From Acetobacterium bakii (GTDB lineage Bacteria; Bacillota; Clostridia; Eubacteriales; Eubacteriaceae): a DNA stretch of 33,371 bases. A model generated the notes under the pieces. That model did not search any database and was not told the origin of the DNA. It saw only the letters and a program-made list of their open reading frames with translations. Positions 22,994 through 30,956 of this stretch are shown in pieces. How positions within the stretch are numbered: position 1 is the first letter of the stretch; every line of letters begins with the position of its first letter. Both the position numbers and the translations under genes were made by a program. The DNA is taken from the NCBI RefSeq assembly GCF_001263355.1, contig NZ_LGYO01000061.1, positions 1 through 33,371 on the forward strand. The letters run 5' to 3'.

Positions 22994-25491
22994 AAAAGAT
23001 ATTAATTGTTGGTGGAGTTGCAGGAGGTGCTACTGCGGCAGCACGACTAAGACGTCTGAGTGAAGAGGATGAAATTATTTTATTCGAGCGGGATGAGTAC
23101 ATATCCTTTGCCAATTGTGGTTTGCCGTATTATATCGGCGGCGTCATTCAGGATCGTCAGAAGTTGTTGGTACAAACAGTTGAGGGCATGTCCAAACGCT
23201 TTAATTTGGATATTCGAAATTTCAGCGAGGTCATTGCACTTCATCCTGAAAAGAATACCGTTGAGGTAAAAAATCACAAAACTGGTGAAACTTATACGGA
23301 AACCTACGACAAGATTATTTTGTCTCCCGGAGCAAAACCTATTAAACCGCCAATTCCAGGACTGGCGGAAGCTGACAATGTTTTGACACTGAGAAACATA
23401 CCAGACACGGATAAAATCAAAGCTCTTCTGGCCAATAAAAAACCAAAGCGAGCAGTTGTCATCGGCGGCGGATTTATTGGGATTGAAATGGCTGAAAACC
23501 TCCAGGAATTAGGTCTGAATGTTACGGTTGTTGAAAAAATGAATCAGGTTTTAAAACCTCTGGATTTTGAAATGGCGCAACTCATTCATCAGGAAATTAA
23601 TGCCAATTGCGTAAACTTAATTTTAGGTGATGGTGTGGATCATTTCCAGAAACAAGGTAAAGAAGTTGTTTTGGAAAGTGGAATGATTCTTGAAACGGAT
23701 TTAACCATTCTTTCCATCGGTGTTGTTCCTGAAAATGGCCTTGCAAAGAATGCAAATCTTAAATTAGGACCACGGGGTCATATTGTTACAAGCCCTGATT
23801 ATGAGGTCATGGATGGAACTACCGGAAAAATTTATCCGGATGTTTTTGCCATTGGAGATGTGGTTGAAGTCATTGATTTTGTTGATAAAACCCAAACAGC
23901 CATTGCTTTGGCATGGCCTGCCAATCGTCAGGGACGGGTTGTTGCGGATTTTATTAATGGTTTAAAGACCATCAACACAGGCATTCAGGGAACCGCTGTG
24001 GCCAAGGTCTTTAATAAAGTTGTTGCGACCACAGGCAATAATGCTGCTCAGCTTGACATGAAGAAAATTGACTATCAGATTGTCCTCGCCCAACGCGCCA
24101 ACCATGCCGGTTACTACCCTAATTCAAGCAATCTCGCGTTAAAGGTTTTATATGATCCAAAGACACTTCGTATTTTAGGCGCCCAGGCTGTAGGTCAGGA
24201 AGGCACCGAAAAACGCATCGATGTCATTGCCACAGCGATGAAGCTGAACGCCACAATTTTGGATCTCCAGGATTTTGAACTATGCTATGCACCGCCATTT
24301 TCCTCAGCAAAGGATCCAGTGAATATTGTCGGCTACATTGCTTCCAATATTGAAGAAAAAATTTATAAAACCGCTGAGTGGTTTGAAATAGATGAAATTA
24401 TTGAAAAAGGCGGATTCTTGTTGGATGTGCGGACTCCAATGGAAGTCAGTGCCGGTGCCATTAAAGGATCTGTGAATATTGAGTTGGATCAGCTTCGTGA
24501 TCGTATTAGTGAAATATCAATTTCAAAAGATACTCCGATCTATGTGACTTGTCAGGTAGGACAAAGAGCTTATTTGGGAATCCGTATTCTTCAAGGCAAT
24601 GGATTTACCAATATCTATAATTTAACCGGTGGTTACAGTGTTTATAAAACTGCCCATTACAAACTGGCCAAAACCGATTTTACGGTAGGGGTTTGTATTC
24701 CTGAAGAAGATCAATCCGATCTGGGCGATGTTGACCAGGGTGGCAGCGCAACAGATAAGATTAAAAAAAAAGTTGATGTAACCGGACTTCAGTGTCCGGG
24801 ACCGCTCATGGCAACCTATGAAGCCATGAAATCCGTGGATCCAGGGGATCTGGTAGAAATTACTGCCACTGATTTTGGATTTGTCAGTGATATAAAGAGC
24901 TGGTGCGAAACCAATGGTCATACCCTGGTATCCCAGGAAAATTCCGGTAAAAAATTTGTTAGTCTGATTCGAAAAGGGGATGCGGGAACCAGTTGCAGCT
25001 TGCTGCCGGCAGTATCGACTCAACAGAATGCAACCCTGGTTGTTTTTAGCGGCGAGCTTGACAAGGTACTTGCTTCGATGATCATCGCCCAGGGGGCTGC
25101 CGCCCAGGGTAAGAACGTCACATTATTCTTTACCTTCTGGGGACTGAACGCCCTCCGAAAAAATGATGGCAAGGGTCGGAATAAAACCTTTATTGAAAAA
25201 ATGTTTGGTGCCATGATGCCCAAGGGTGCGAAGAAATTGCCGCTTTCTACCATGAATATGATGGGTGCGGGATCAGCCATGATAAAAGGCATTATGAAAA
25301 AGAAAAATGTTGATGATCTTGATACGATGATCGCCAAAGCTCAAAAAGCCGGGGTTCGCTTTATTGCCTGCACCATGAGTATGGATCTCATGGGCATTAA
25401 AGAAGAAGAACTTATCCCAGGTATTGAATTTGCCGGTGTCGGAACCTATATTGCGAGCAATGAAAATGCCGGAACAACTTTATTTGTATAA
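22990..25491 (+). CDS. CoA-disulfide reductase-rhodanese-TusA-DsrE fusion protein
   Basis: Fusion of 833 residues joining four sulfur-handling domains. First is a flavin pyridine-nucleotide-disulfide reductase (FAD loop GGVAGG near residues 8-13; redox Cys43 in SFANCGLPYY; NAD loop GGGFIG near 159; the CoA-disulfide reductase group reduces CoA disulfide or persulfide). A rhodanese domain follows, about 455-550, with catalytic Cys521. A TusA/SirA domain has CPGP at Cys602, and the C-terminal DsrE/DrsE-like domain has Cys794 in ACTMSM. Such fusions are found in clostridia and are thought to move sulfane sulfur along the chain. It overlaps arsR by four bases. A terminator follows. Confidence 0.92.
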   Translation: MKKILIVGGVAGGATAAARLRRLSEEDEIILFERDEYISFANCGLPYYIGGVIQDRQKLLVQTVEGMSKRFNLDIRNFSEVIALHPEKNTVEVKNHKTGETYTETYDKIILSPGAKPIKPPIPGLAEADNVLTLRNIPDTDKIKALLANKKPKRAVVIGGGFIGIEMAENLQELGLNVTVVEKMNQVLKPLDFEMAQLIHQEINANCVNLILGDGVDHFQKQGKEVVLESGMILETDLTILSIGVVPENGLAKNANLKLGPRGHIVTSPDYEVMDGTTGKIYPDVFAIGDVVEVIDFVDKTQTAIALAWPANRQGRVVADFINGLKTINTGIQGTAVAKVFNKVVATTGNNAAQLDMKKIDYQIVLAQRANHAGYYPNSSNLALKVLYDPKTLRILGAQAVGQEGTEKRIDVIATAMKLNATILDLQDFELCYAPPFSSAKDPVNIVGYIASNIEEKIYKTAEWFEIDEIIEKGGFLLDVRTPMEVSAGAIKGSVNIELDQLRDRISEISISKDTPIYVTCQVGQRAYLGIRILQGNGFTNIYNLTGGYSVYKTAHYKLAKTDFTVGVCIPEEDQSDLGDVDQGGSATDKIKKKVDVTGLQCPGPLMATYEAMKSVDPGDLVEITATDFGFVSDIKSWCETNGHTLVSQENSGKKFVSLIRKGDAGTSCSLLPAVSTQQNATLVVFSGELDKVLASMIIAQGAAAQGKNVTLFFTFWGLNALRKNDGKGRNKTFIEKMFGAMMPKGAKKLPLSTMNMMGAGSAMIKGIMKKKNVDDLDTMIAKAQKAGVRFIACTMSMDLMGIKEEELIPGIEFAGVGTYIASNENAGTTLFV

Positions 25492-25517
25492 ATAATTTAT
25501 AAATTGCTTCATTATGA

Positions 25518-25564
25518 GGATGTTGTAAAATCAAAATTATGATTTTACAACACCTTTTTTTTTG
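25518..25564 (+). terminator. Terminator of the sulfur-transfer operon
   Basis: A 13-bp stem (25521-25533 with 25540-25552) plus two further pairs after a bulge, six-base loop, T-run on the right. Confidence 0.88.
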
Positions 25565-25618
25565 CTTAAATGCCGGATGATGAAGTGCTTGTGAAATCAT
25601 TTAATTTTCATTATTTTG

Positions 25619-25647
25619 TTGAAATGATGATGAAATTATGTTAAAAT
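25619..25647 (+). promoter_or_regulatory. Promoter of zinc-ribbon gene 1
   Basis: TTGAAA (25619-25624), 17 bases, TAAAAT (25642-25647) with TGT just before (extended -10). The stretch to the start codon is 52 bases and aligns without gaps to the region before the second zinc-ribbon gene at 31509. Confidence 0.65.
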
Positions 25648-25670
25648 AATGGTGGAAGGAAGTGAGCACA

Positions 25671-26153
25671 ATGACAAAGTATTGTCCAAGATGTACTTAC
25701 ATTTTAGGTCTTGACGATACAATTTGTAGATTTTGTGGCATGGTGTTAACAACTAAAATTGTTGTTGATGAATTTATCGCTGATGAATTCCCCAAAGAGG
25801 AAAAAACAGCAAATGGGAGTTTTGCAACCCAATTCATGGATAATGGAATGGGAGTAACTTCGGGAGCTGAGGCCAGTACCCTCGTGGCAGATGACGAAAT
25901 TTTAGCGGAAGAAATAGTCCTTGATGAAATCATTGGTGACAAAATATTTAGCAATGCATTCCTAGCTGAGGAAAAAACAGTGAACAGTGGTTTTGCAACC
26001 GAATTTCTGGATCATGGAATGGGAGTTACCCCGGGATCCGAGAAAAAGGGACTCGAAGTAGATGATGAACTATCTGCAGAGGAGATGGTCCTTGATGAAA
26101 TTATCGGGGATGGAGTCTTAGCTCAGAAAAATAGATCATCCAGTCATGCATAG
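25671..26153 (+). CDS. Zinc-ribbon protein with two internal repeats
   Basis: Small protein of 160 residues, not in any family I recognise beyond its N-terminal zinc ribbon (Cys5, Cys8, Cys19, Cys22). After it come two copies of a ~49-residue unit at residues 43-91 and 100-148 (period 57 residues, 171 bases). Each holds FAT, a GMGVT motif, a DDE, and ends in VLDEIIGD. A third partial copy, VVDEFIAD, is at 31-38. It is very acidic, without a membrane helix or signal peptide. I chose ATG 25671 over GTG 25662, whose ribosome site would be too close; the paralog at 31509 starts at the matching place. A paralog with membrane helices is 5.8 kb away. Confidence 0.72.
   Translation: MTKYCPRCTYILGLDDTICRFCGMVLTTKIVVDEFIADEFPKEEKTANGSFATQFMDNGMGVTSGAEASTLVADDEILAEEIVLDEIIGDKIFSNAFLAEEKTVNSGFATEFLDHGMGVTPGSEKKGLEVDDELSAEEMVLDEIIGDGVLAQKNRSSSHA
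25797..26114 (+). repeat. Tandem coding repeat, two copies, 171-base period
   Basis: 25797-25943 and 25968-26114 encode near-identical 49-residue units inside the zinc-ribbon protein. This reflects an internal duplication. Confidence 0.8.
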
Positions 26154-26210
26154 CGGGCTGTGAAGGTTGGATCATAATTTAATTAAAAATGTTTATGCAA
26201 AACTCGAAAG

Positions 26211-26311
26211 AAGTGTCTGATTTTGATAGGTATCAGTTTTCGTTTCTGGTAGCCACCTGACAGGTGGCCCGGTGGCGAGACGGCATATTATCAAAACAGA
26301 TGCTTTTTTTT
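26211..26311 (+). terminator. Long structured terminator (element C)
   Basis: A stem from 26211-26228 with 26289-26305 (one bulge at 26220, two G-U pairs) ends in a T-run, so this is an intrinsic terminator for zinc-ribbon gene 1. It carries an inner hairpin GCCACCT/AGGTGGC (26252-26258 with 26262-26268) and a GC-rich apex. The size is unusual; the nested layout resembles elements A and B. Confidence 0.65.
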
Positions 26312-26333
26312 AATTAAATTTTATAAAAGATAA

Positions 26334-26362
26334 TTGACAAATTACAAATTTAATACTATAAT
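26334..26362 (+). promoter_or_regulatory. Promoter of the PerR-like gene
   Basis: TTGACA (26334-26339), exact 17-base spacer, TATAAT (26357-26362). The core matches the promoter of the CooS-like operon at 26930-26958 at 25 of 31 bases from -35 to two bases past -10. Confidence 0.85.
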
Positions 26363-26398
26363 GAGACATAAATTATTATTTAGGAGCTATTCTTATCT

Positions 26399-26812
26399 AT
26401 GAAAAATAAAGAAATTCAAATGTACACTGATATGATTCGCGGCGTTGGTTTAAAAGCGACTCCGCAACGGATTAGTGTGCTCAAAGTTTTGTCAGCAATG
26501 ACATCCCATCCCAGTGCGGATATGTTAATGGATACTCTCGAAGACCAAGGGTATGTTATGTCGGTTGGTACTATTTACAATATTTTAGAAACATTTTCGG
26601 AAAAAGGATTAATTCTGAAACTAAAGGATAATCAGGAAGTAATGCGTTTTGATGCCAACACAAAATTTCACGTTCACATTTATAATGATACTAATAATGG
26701 CATTAGTGATTTTTTTGATCCTGAACTTGAAGTGCTGCTTTCGGATTATTTCAAAGAAAAGCTTCCAGGTAAAATTGATTTAAACCGCATAGAGTTATCC
26801 TTATACGCATAA
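26399..26812 (+). CDS. Fur-family PerR-like regulator lacking cysteines
   Basis: Regulator of 137 residues of the Fur superfamily. The winged helix is at about 13-75 (GLKATPQRISVL is the family start). The PerR regulatory metal residues are all found and at the same numbers as in B. subtilis PerR: His37, Asp85, His91, His93, Asp104. The four cysteines that bind structural zinc in PerR and most Fur proteins are absent, and the protein has no cysteine at all. AGGAG stands 12 bases before ATG, a long gap. The gene precedes the CooS-like operon, with a terminator between; the two promoters are nearly the same. A peroxide or metal sensor is likely; its site is not known. Confidence 0.88.
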   Translation: MKNKEIQMYTDMIRGVGLKATPQRISVLKVLSAMTSHPSADMLMDTLEDQGYVMSVGTIYNILETFSEKGLILKLKDNQEVMRFDANTKFHVHIYNDTNNGISDFFDPELEVLLSDYFKEKLPGKIDLNRIELSLYA

Positions 26813-26833
26813 GTTTTGAAAATCATTTTTTGG

Positions 26834-26869
26834 AAAGTCTGAACACCGTAAGGTGTCAGGCTTTTTTTA
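26834..26869 (+). terminator. Terminator of the PerR-like gene
   Basis: AAAGTCTGAACACC pairs with GGTGTCAGGCTTT around GTAA (one bulged A), then a T-run. Confidence 0.85.
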
Positions 26870-26929
26870 ATTTAAAATACTGTAAGTTCACTTTTATTGA
26901 AAATAACTAATATTTATCAGGAATCATTC

Positions 26930-26958
26930 TTGACAAATTAATTGTTTAAAATTATAAT
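26930..26958 (+). promoter_or_regulatory. Promoter of the CooS-like operon
   Basis: TTGACA (26930-26935), exact 17-base spacer, TATAAT (26953-26958). It leaves an AT-rich leader of about 255 bases before the cooS start; no second strong promoter is visible closer in. Confidence 0.85.
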
Positions 26959-26964
26959 GACCAT

Positions 26965-27219
26965 AGTAATTTTAATAAGAGTGATTCTTTTATAGAAATG
27001 ATGCTTCTTTGAAAATTGTATTTATAAGTTCCAGATTATCTTTCTAAATTATGATCGATTTTTAATTTTCATACTTCAAGTATTGTCTTACGAAGGGATT
27101 AATATTTTTCTACGTATTTTAAGTCAATCTGTCTGATGGAATTTTTAATTTCATTTGGGCTTCATTTTTATGCAAAAAATCATATTTATTAAAAATAAAA
27201 ACTCATTGGAGGTTGTCAA
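26965..27219 (+). promoter_or_regulatory. Long AT-rich 5' leader of the CooS-like operon
   Basis: About 255 bases between the promoter and the start codon. I find no known riboswitch and no strong stem with a T-run. A possible 18-codon reading frame at 27136-27192 lacks a ribosome site. The GGAGG before ATG 27220 is strong. The length alone suggests a regulatory function. Confidence 0.4.
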
Positions 27220-29103
27220 ATGAATTCAAATTTTAGCTGTAAAACCTGTGCAAGTGCGGATCAAAAACTCGAAACCTTTATTTCAAACCTCAGCCAGGAA
27301 ACATCACATCACCGGGTTGAAGGTCAAAGTGTGAAATGCGGTTTTGGACTTCAGGGTATTTGTTGCCGATTGTGTTCAAATGGGCCCTGTCGCATTACAC
27401 CAAATGGACCTAAAGGCGTTTGTGGAGCCACCGCAGATACCATTGTTGCCCGCAATTTTTTAAGGGCAGTTGCCGCTGGCTCCGGGTGTTACATTCATAT
27501 TGTTGAAAATACAGCTTTGTTGTTAAAGAAAACAGCTGCAAACAAGGGTCTTCTCAAAGGAAAACGGGCACTTAAAAAGTTGTCGGAAATATTTGAAATC
27601 AAGGATGCCGATGAATATATCTGTGCTGAAAAAATTGCCGATGCAGTATTAGCTGATCTTTATAAGCCGGATTATGTAAAAATGGAATTAGTGGAAAAAA
27701 TGGCCTATAAACCACGGTTCGATCGTTGGAAGGAATTGGGCATTCTGCCGGGCGGTGCAAAATCGGAAGTGTTTGCCGGGGTAGTTAAAACTTCTACCAA
27801 TCTGAATTCAGATCCGGTTAATATGTATCTTCATTGTCTGAAACTGGGCATTTCCACCGGACTTTACGGATTAACCTTAACAAATCTCTTAAATGATGTC
27901 ATACTAGGAGAACCTTCCATCCGATTGGCGCCTGTTGGTTTAAGGGTCATCGATCCTGATTATATCAACATTATGATTACCGGTCATCAACATTCCATAT
28001 TTGCGTATTTACAGGATCGACTCATTGAATCAGATGTCATTGCCAAGGCAAATGCGGTGGGAGCAAAAGGCTTTAAGCTGGTTGGATGTACATGTGTGGG
28101 CCAGGATCTCCAATTGCGCGGCGAACATTATCAGGAAATCTTTAATGGCCATGCCGGAAATAATTTCACCAGTGAAGCTATTTTAGCTACCGGTGCCATT
28201 GACGCGGTTTTATCTGAATTTAATTGTTCTTTACCTGGAATTGAACCCATTTGTGACGAACTGAAAATTAAACAGATTTGTTTGGATGATGTAGCTAAAA
28301 AAGCCAATGCGGAATTAAAACCTTTTGTCTTTGAAGAACGGGCCGTTCAAAGTGATGAGATTATCGATGAAATCATCGATGCCTACACAGCCAGACGTGG
28401 GGATATTGTTTTAAATATGATGCCGGAACATGGTAATGATGACACCCTAACCGGTGTAAGTGAAGGTTCTTTAAAAGACTTCCTGGGCGGAACCTGGAAA
28501 CCACTCATCGATTTAATAGTCAGTGGTGATATTAAGGGAATCGCGGGAGTAGTAGGATGTTCAAGCCTGACTGCCGGCGGGCATGATGTGCTGACCGTTG
28601 GTCTGGTAAAAGAGCTCATTGCCAAAGATATTTTAGTTTTATCCGCCGGGTGTTCTTCAGGAGGACTTGAAAATGTCGGATTAATGTCGCCCTCAGCAGC
28701 ATCACTTGCCGGACCCAAGCTTCGGGCTGTTTGTGAAAGTTTGGGAATTCCGCCGGTTCTTAACTTTGGTCCATGTCTTGCCATTGGTCGTTTGGAATTG
28801 GTGGCCACAGAGCTTGCCGAAGCTATTGGCGTTGATTTACCTCAGTTGCCGCTGGTTTTATCCGCACCCCAGTGGTTGGAGGAACAGGCTCTGGCCGATG
28901 GTGCCTTTGGTTTAGCCCTTGGTTTACCCCTGCACTTGGGATTACCACCCTTTGTTACCGGCAGCCCTGTGGCAGTTCAGGTATTTACCCAGGATATGCT
29001 CAATCTCACCGGTGGACAGCTAATCATCGACGACAATGCCAAAACAGCAGCAGCAACTTTAAATGAAATTATTGAAAAAAAACGCAGAGAATTAAACATC
29101 TAG
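27220..29103 (+). CDS. CooS-type carbon monoxide dehydrogenase homologue, catalytically divergent
   Basis: Protein of 627 residues, aligning to Carboxydothermus CODH-II along its length. The cluster ligands are kept: D-cluster Cys40 and Cys48; B-cluster Cys49, Cys52, Cys57 and Cys68; C-cluster His256, Cys292, Cys336, Cys447, Cys478 and Cys519. But the CO-chemistry residues are not. CODH-II His93 falls on Tyr91 in a gap-free stretch, and its partners His96, His99 and His102 fall on Ile94, Asn97 and Leu100. Lys563 falls on Gln556; the spacing from the last Cys ligand is 37 residues in both. CO oxidation by the usual mechanism is therefore doubtful. A CooF-like ferredoxin and a flavin oxidoreductase follow. 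I use no cooS symbol because activity is uncertain. An unusual hybrid-type cluster enzyme, as reported for one Carboxydothermus CODH, is an alternative. Confidence 0.9.
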   Translation: MNSNFSCKTCASADQKLETFISNLSQETSHHRVEGQSVKCGFGLQGICCRLCSNGPCRITPNGPKGVCGATADTIVARNFLRAVAAGSGCYIHIVENTALLLKKTAANKGLLKGKRALKKLSEIFEIKDADEYICAEKIADAVLADLYKPDYVKMELVEKMAYKPRFDRWKELGILPGGAKSEVFAGVVKTSTNLNSDPVNMYLHCLKLGISTGLYGLTLTNLLNDVILGEPSIRLAPVGLRVIDPDYINIMITGHQHSIFAYLQDRLIESDVIAKANAVGAKGFKLVGCTCVGQDLQLRGEHYQEIFNGHAGNNFTSEAILATGAIDAVLSEFNCSLPGIEPICDELKIKQICLDDVAKKANAELKPFVFEERAVQSDEIIDEIIDAYTARRGDIVLNMMPEHGNDDTLTGVSEGSLKDFLGGTWKPLIDLIVSGDIKGIAGVVGCSSLTAGGHDVLTVGLVKELIAKDILVLSAGCSSGGLENVGLMSPSAASLAGPKLRAVCESLGIPPVLNFGPCLAIGRLELVATELAEAIGVDLPQLPLVLSAPQWLEEQALADGAFGLALGLPLHLGLPPFVTGSPVAVQVFTQDMLNLTGGQLIIDDNAKTAAATLNEIIEKKRRELNI

Positions 29104-29114
29104 GGAGGTGTATT

Positions 29115-29564
29115 ATGAAACGAATCATTATTGATCGTGAAAAATGCGATGGATGCTTAAACTGCAACGTTGCCTGTATCAGTGCCCATCAAGAAGGCAG
29201 TAATTTTTACACCGTCAACCTTCAAGGTGTGGACTCCGAAACCCGTAATTTTATTAAATTCGATTCTAAGACTGGTTACACACCGATCTTTTGCCGTCAT
29301 TGTGATGAACCGGAATGCGTGCTCTCCTGTATGAGTGGCGCACTGGAAAAAGATCCTGAAACCGGTCATGTGCAGTACGATGAAACCAAATGCGCAGCGT
29401 GTTTTATGTGTGTAATGAACTGTCCGTATGGAGTGTTAAAACCTGACACCAGGACTCGGACCAAACTCATAAAATGTGATTTCTGTGAGGATAAGAAAGA
29501 TGGCCCCAGCTGCGTCGCTGCCTGTCCTAAAAAAGCCATTGAAGTGAAAGAGGTAAGCTTATGA
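29115..29564 (+). CDS. CooF-like four-cluster ferredoxin
   Basis: Electron carrier of 149 residues with 16 cysteines in four groups: 11/14/17/21, 60/63/68/72, 93/96/99/103 and 121/124/133/137, so room for four 4Fe-4S clusters as in CooF and DMSO-reductase-type ferredoxin subunits. GGGAGGTG precedes the ATG, 11 bases after the CooS-like gene, and its end overlaps the next gene in ATGA. It most likely passes electrons between the CooS-like protein and the flavin enzyme. Confidence 0.93.
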   Translation: MKRIIIDREKCDGCLNCNVACISAHQEGSNFYTVNLQGVDSETRNFIKFDSKTGYTPIFCRHCDEPECVLSCMSGALEKDPETGHVQYDETKCAACFMCVMNCPYGVLKPDTRTRTKLIKCDFCEDKKDGPSCVAACPKKAIEVKEVSL

Positions 29565-30793
29565 AAATCGTGATTATTGGCGCCAGCGCTGCAGGAATTA
29601 CCGCAGCAAAAACCATAAAAGCATTAGATCAAGCCACCGAAGTAGTGGTGATTTCAAAAGAATCCATCATTCATTCACGCTGCATGCTTCATAAATATCT
29701 GGACCAGGAAAGGGATGAGCAGAGTGTTAGCTTTGTTCCCCAGGACTTTTTCGAAGCCAATGCCATCACCTGGCTTAAAAATACCCGGGTGCTGGGGTTG
29801 AATACTGAGATGAAAACCCTTAAAACCGATGGAAACCAGGAAATCAGCTATGATAAGCTTCTTATTGCCACCGGGGCGGCCTACTTTATTCCCCCGGTTC
29901 CCGGGCTTCGTGAAGCAACCAATGTCTATGGGTTTCGGGATCTCAAGGATGCCCAGCTTCTTGATGCGGAATGCCGAACAGCGAAAAATGCAGTGGTGAT
30001 CGGAGCGGGTCTGGTGGGCATGGATGCTGCGGTGGCACTGCTTAAACGGGGCCTTAACGTAACCGTTATCGAAATGATGGATGGGATCATGGGACTTCAG
30101 CTTGATGAAAAATCCGCTCAGACCTATCAAACTCTTTTTGAAGGACAGGGCGCCAGCTTTCTATTATCCGAAAAAGTTGTGTCGGTTGATCTGGACAAGG
30201 CCCATCGCGGCCATTTGATTCATTTAGCCAGTGGCAAAACAGTACCGGCTGATTTTATTGTGGTAGCTGCCGGCGTCCGTCCCAGCTATGATTTTCTCGA
30301 AGGCACGGCGATTCAAACAAACCGCGGAATCACGGTGGGGGATGACATGCGCACCAATATCCAGGATGTTTACGCTGCTGGGGATGTAACCGGACTATCG
30401 GGAATATGGCCAAATGCCATGAAACAGGGAAAAATTGCCGCCACCAATATGCTGGGGGGAAGCGCATTATACACCGATCGTTATGCCCTTAAAAACACGG
30501 CGAATTTCTATGGTCTGACGACCTTATCTCTGGGAAACATTAATCCTGAACCCGAAGAGAACTGTGACGTGTCCATCAGACAGGATCACAAAAATTATCA
30601 GAAAATTGTCAGTAAAGATGGAGTGATCCTTGGCGTTATTTTCCAGGGTGACATTCGAAATACCGGATTTTGGCAATATCTGATCAAGAATAAAATCAAT
30701 GTTTCGGGCATTGACAAATCGATATTTGATTTAAGCTATGCAGATTTTTATGGGGTTGACAAAGAGACCGGAGAATATCACTACGCTGTTTAA
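29561..30793 (+). CDS. FAD-dependent NAD(P)H oxidoreductase, CooF-linked
   Basis: Pyridine-nucleotide-disulfide-type flavoprotein of 410 residues, related to NADH:rubredoxin and nitrite reductase oxidoreductases. The FAD loop GASAAG is at residues 7-12, the NAD(P) loop GAGLVG near 148-153, and the second FAD motif AGDV near 272. No redox-disulfide CxxxxC is present, so it probably moves electrons as a simple dehydrogenase. It overlaps the CooF-like gene by four bases. CooS-CooF-oxidoreductase triads are known in CO-using and oxidative-stress loci; the direction here is not known. Confidence 0.9.
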   Translation: MKIVIIGASAAGITAAKTIKALDQATEVVVISKESIIHSRCMLHKYLDQERDEQSVSFVPQDFFEANAITWLKNTRVLGLNTEMKTLKTDGNQEISYDKLLIATGAAYFIPPVPGLREATNVYGFRDLKDAQLLDAECRTAKNAVVIGAGLVGMDAAVALLKRGLNVTVIEMMDGIMGLQLDEKSAQTYQTLFEGQGASFLLSEKVVSVDLDKAHRGHLIHLASGKTVPADFIVVAAGVRPSYDFLEGTAIQTNRGITVGDDMRTNIQDVYAAGDVTGLSGIWPNAMKQGKIAATNMLGGSALYTDRYALKNTANFYGLTTLSLGNINPEPEENCDVSIRQDHKNYQKIVSKDGVILGVIFQGDIRNTGFWQYLIKNKINVSGIDKSIFDLSYADFYGVDKETGEYHYAV

Positions 30794-30847
30794 AGCGCGG
30801 GTTTCATATGCATTTGTATATTTTGGCTCTTTGACAATTATTAGTGA

Positions 30848-30884
30848 CCTGGGATCCAATCTTAAATCCAGGGTTTTCTTCTTT
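30848..30884 (+). terminator. Terminator of the CooS-like operon
   Basis: CCTGGGAT pairs with ATCCAGG (one bulged G), 10-base loop, then a T-rich tail TTTTCTTCTTTT. Confidence 0.6.
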
Positions 30885-30956
30885 TCATTTAATCCGATTT
30901 AGTGTATAGTATATCGTATATAAAAAATAAATTAAATTAAATTTTTGGAGGAACTT

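Noticed and set aside
27136-27192. Possible 18-codon leader peptide before the CooS-like gene
   Set aside because: No ribosome site, low-complexity AT-rich sequence and no terminator/antiterminator pair to go with it.
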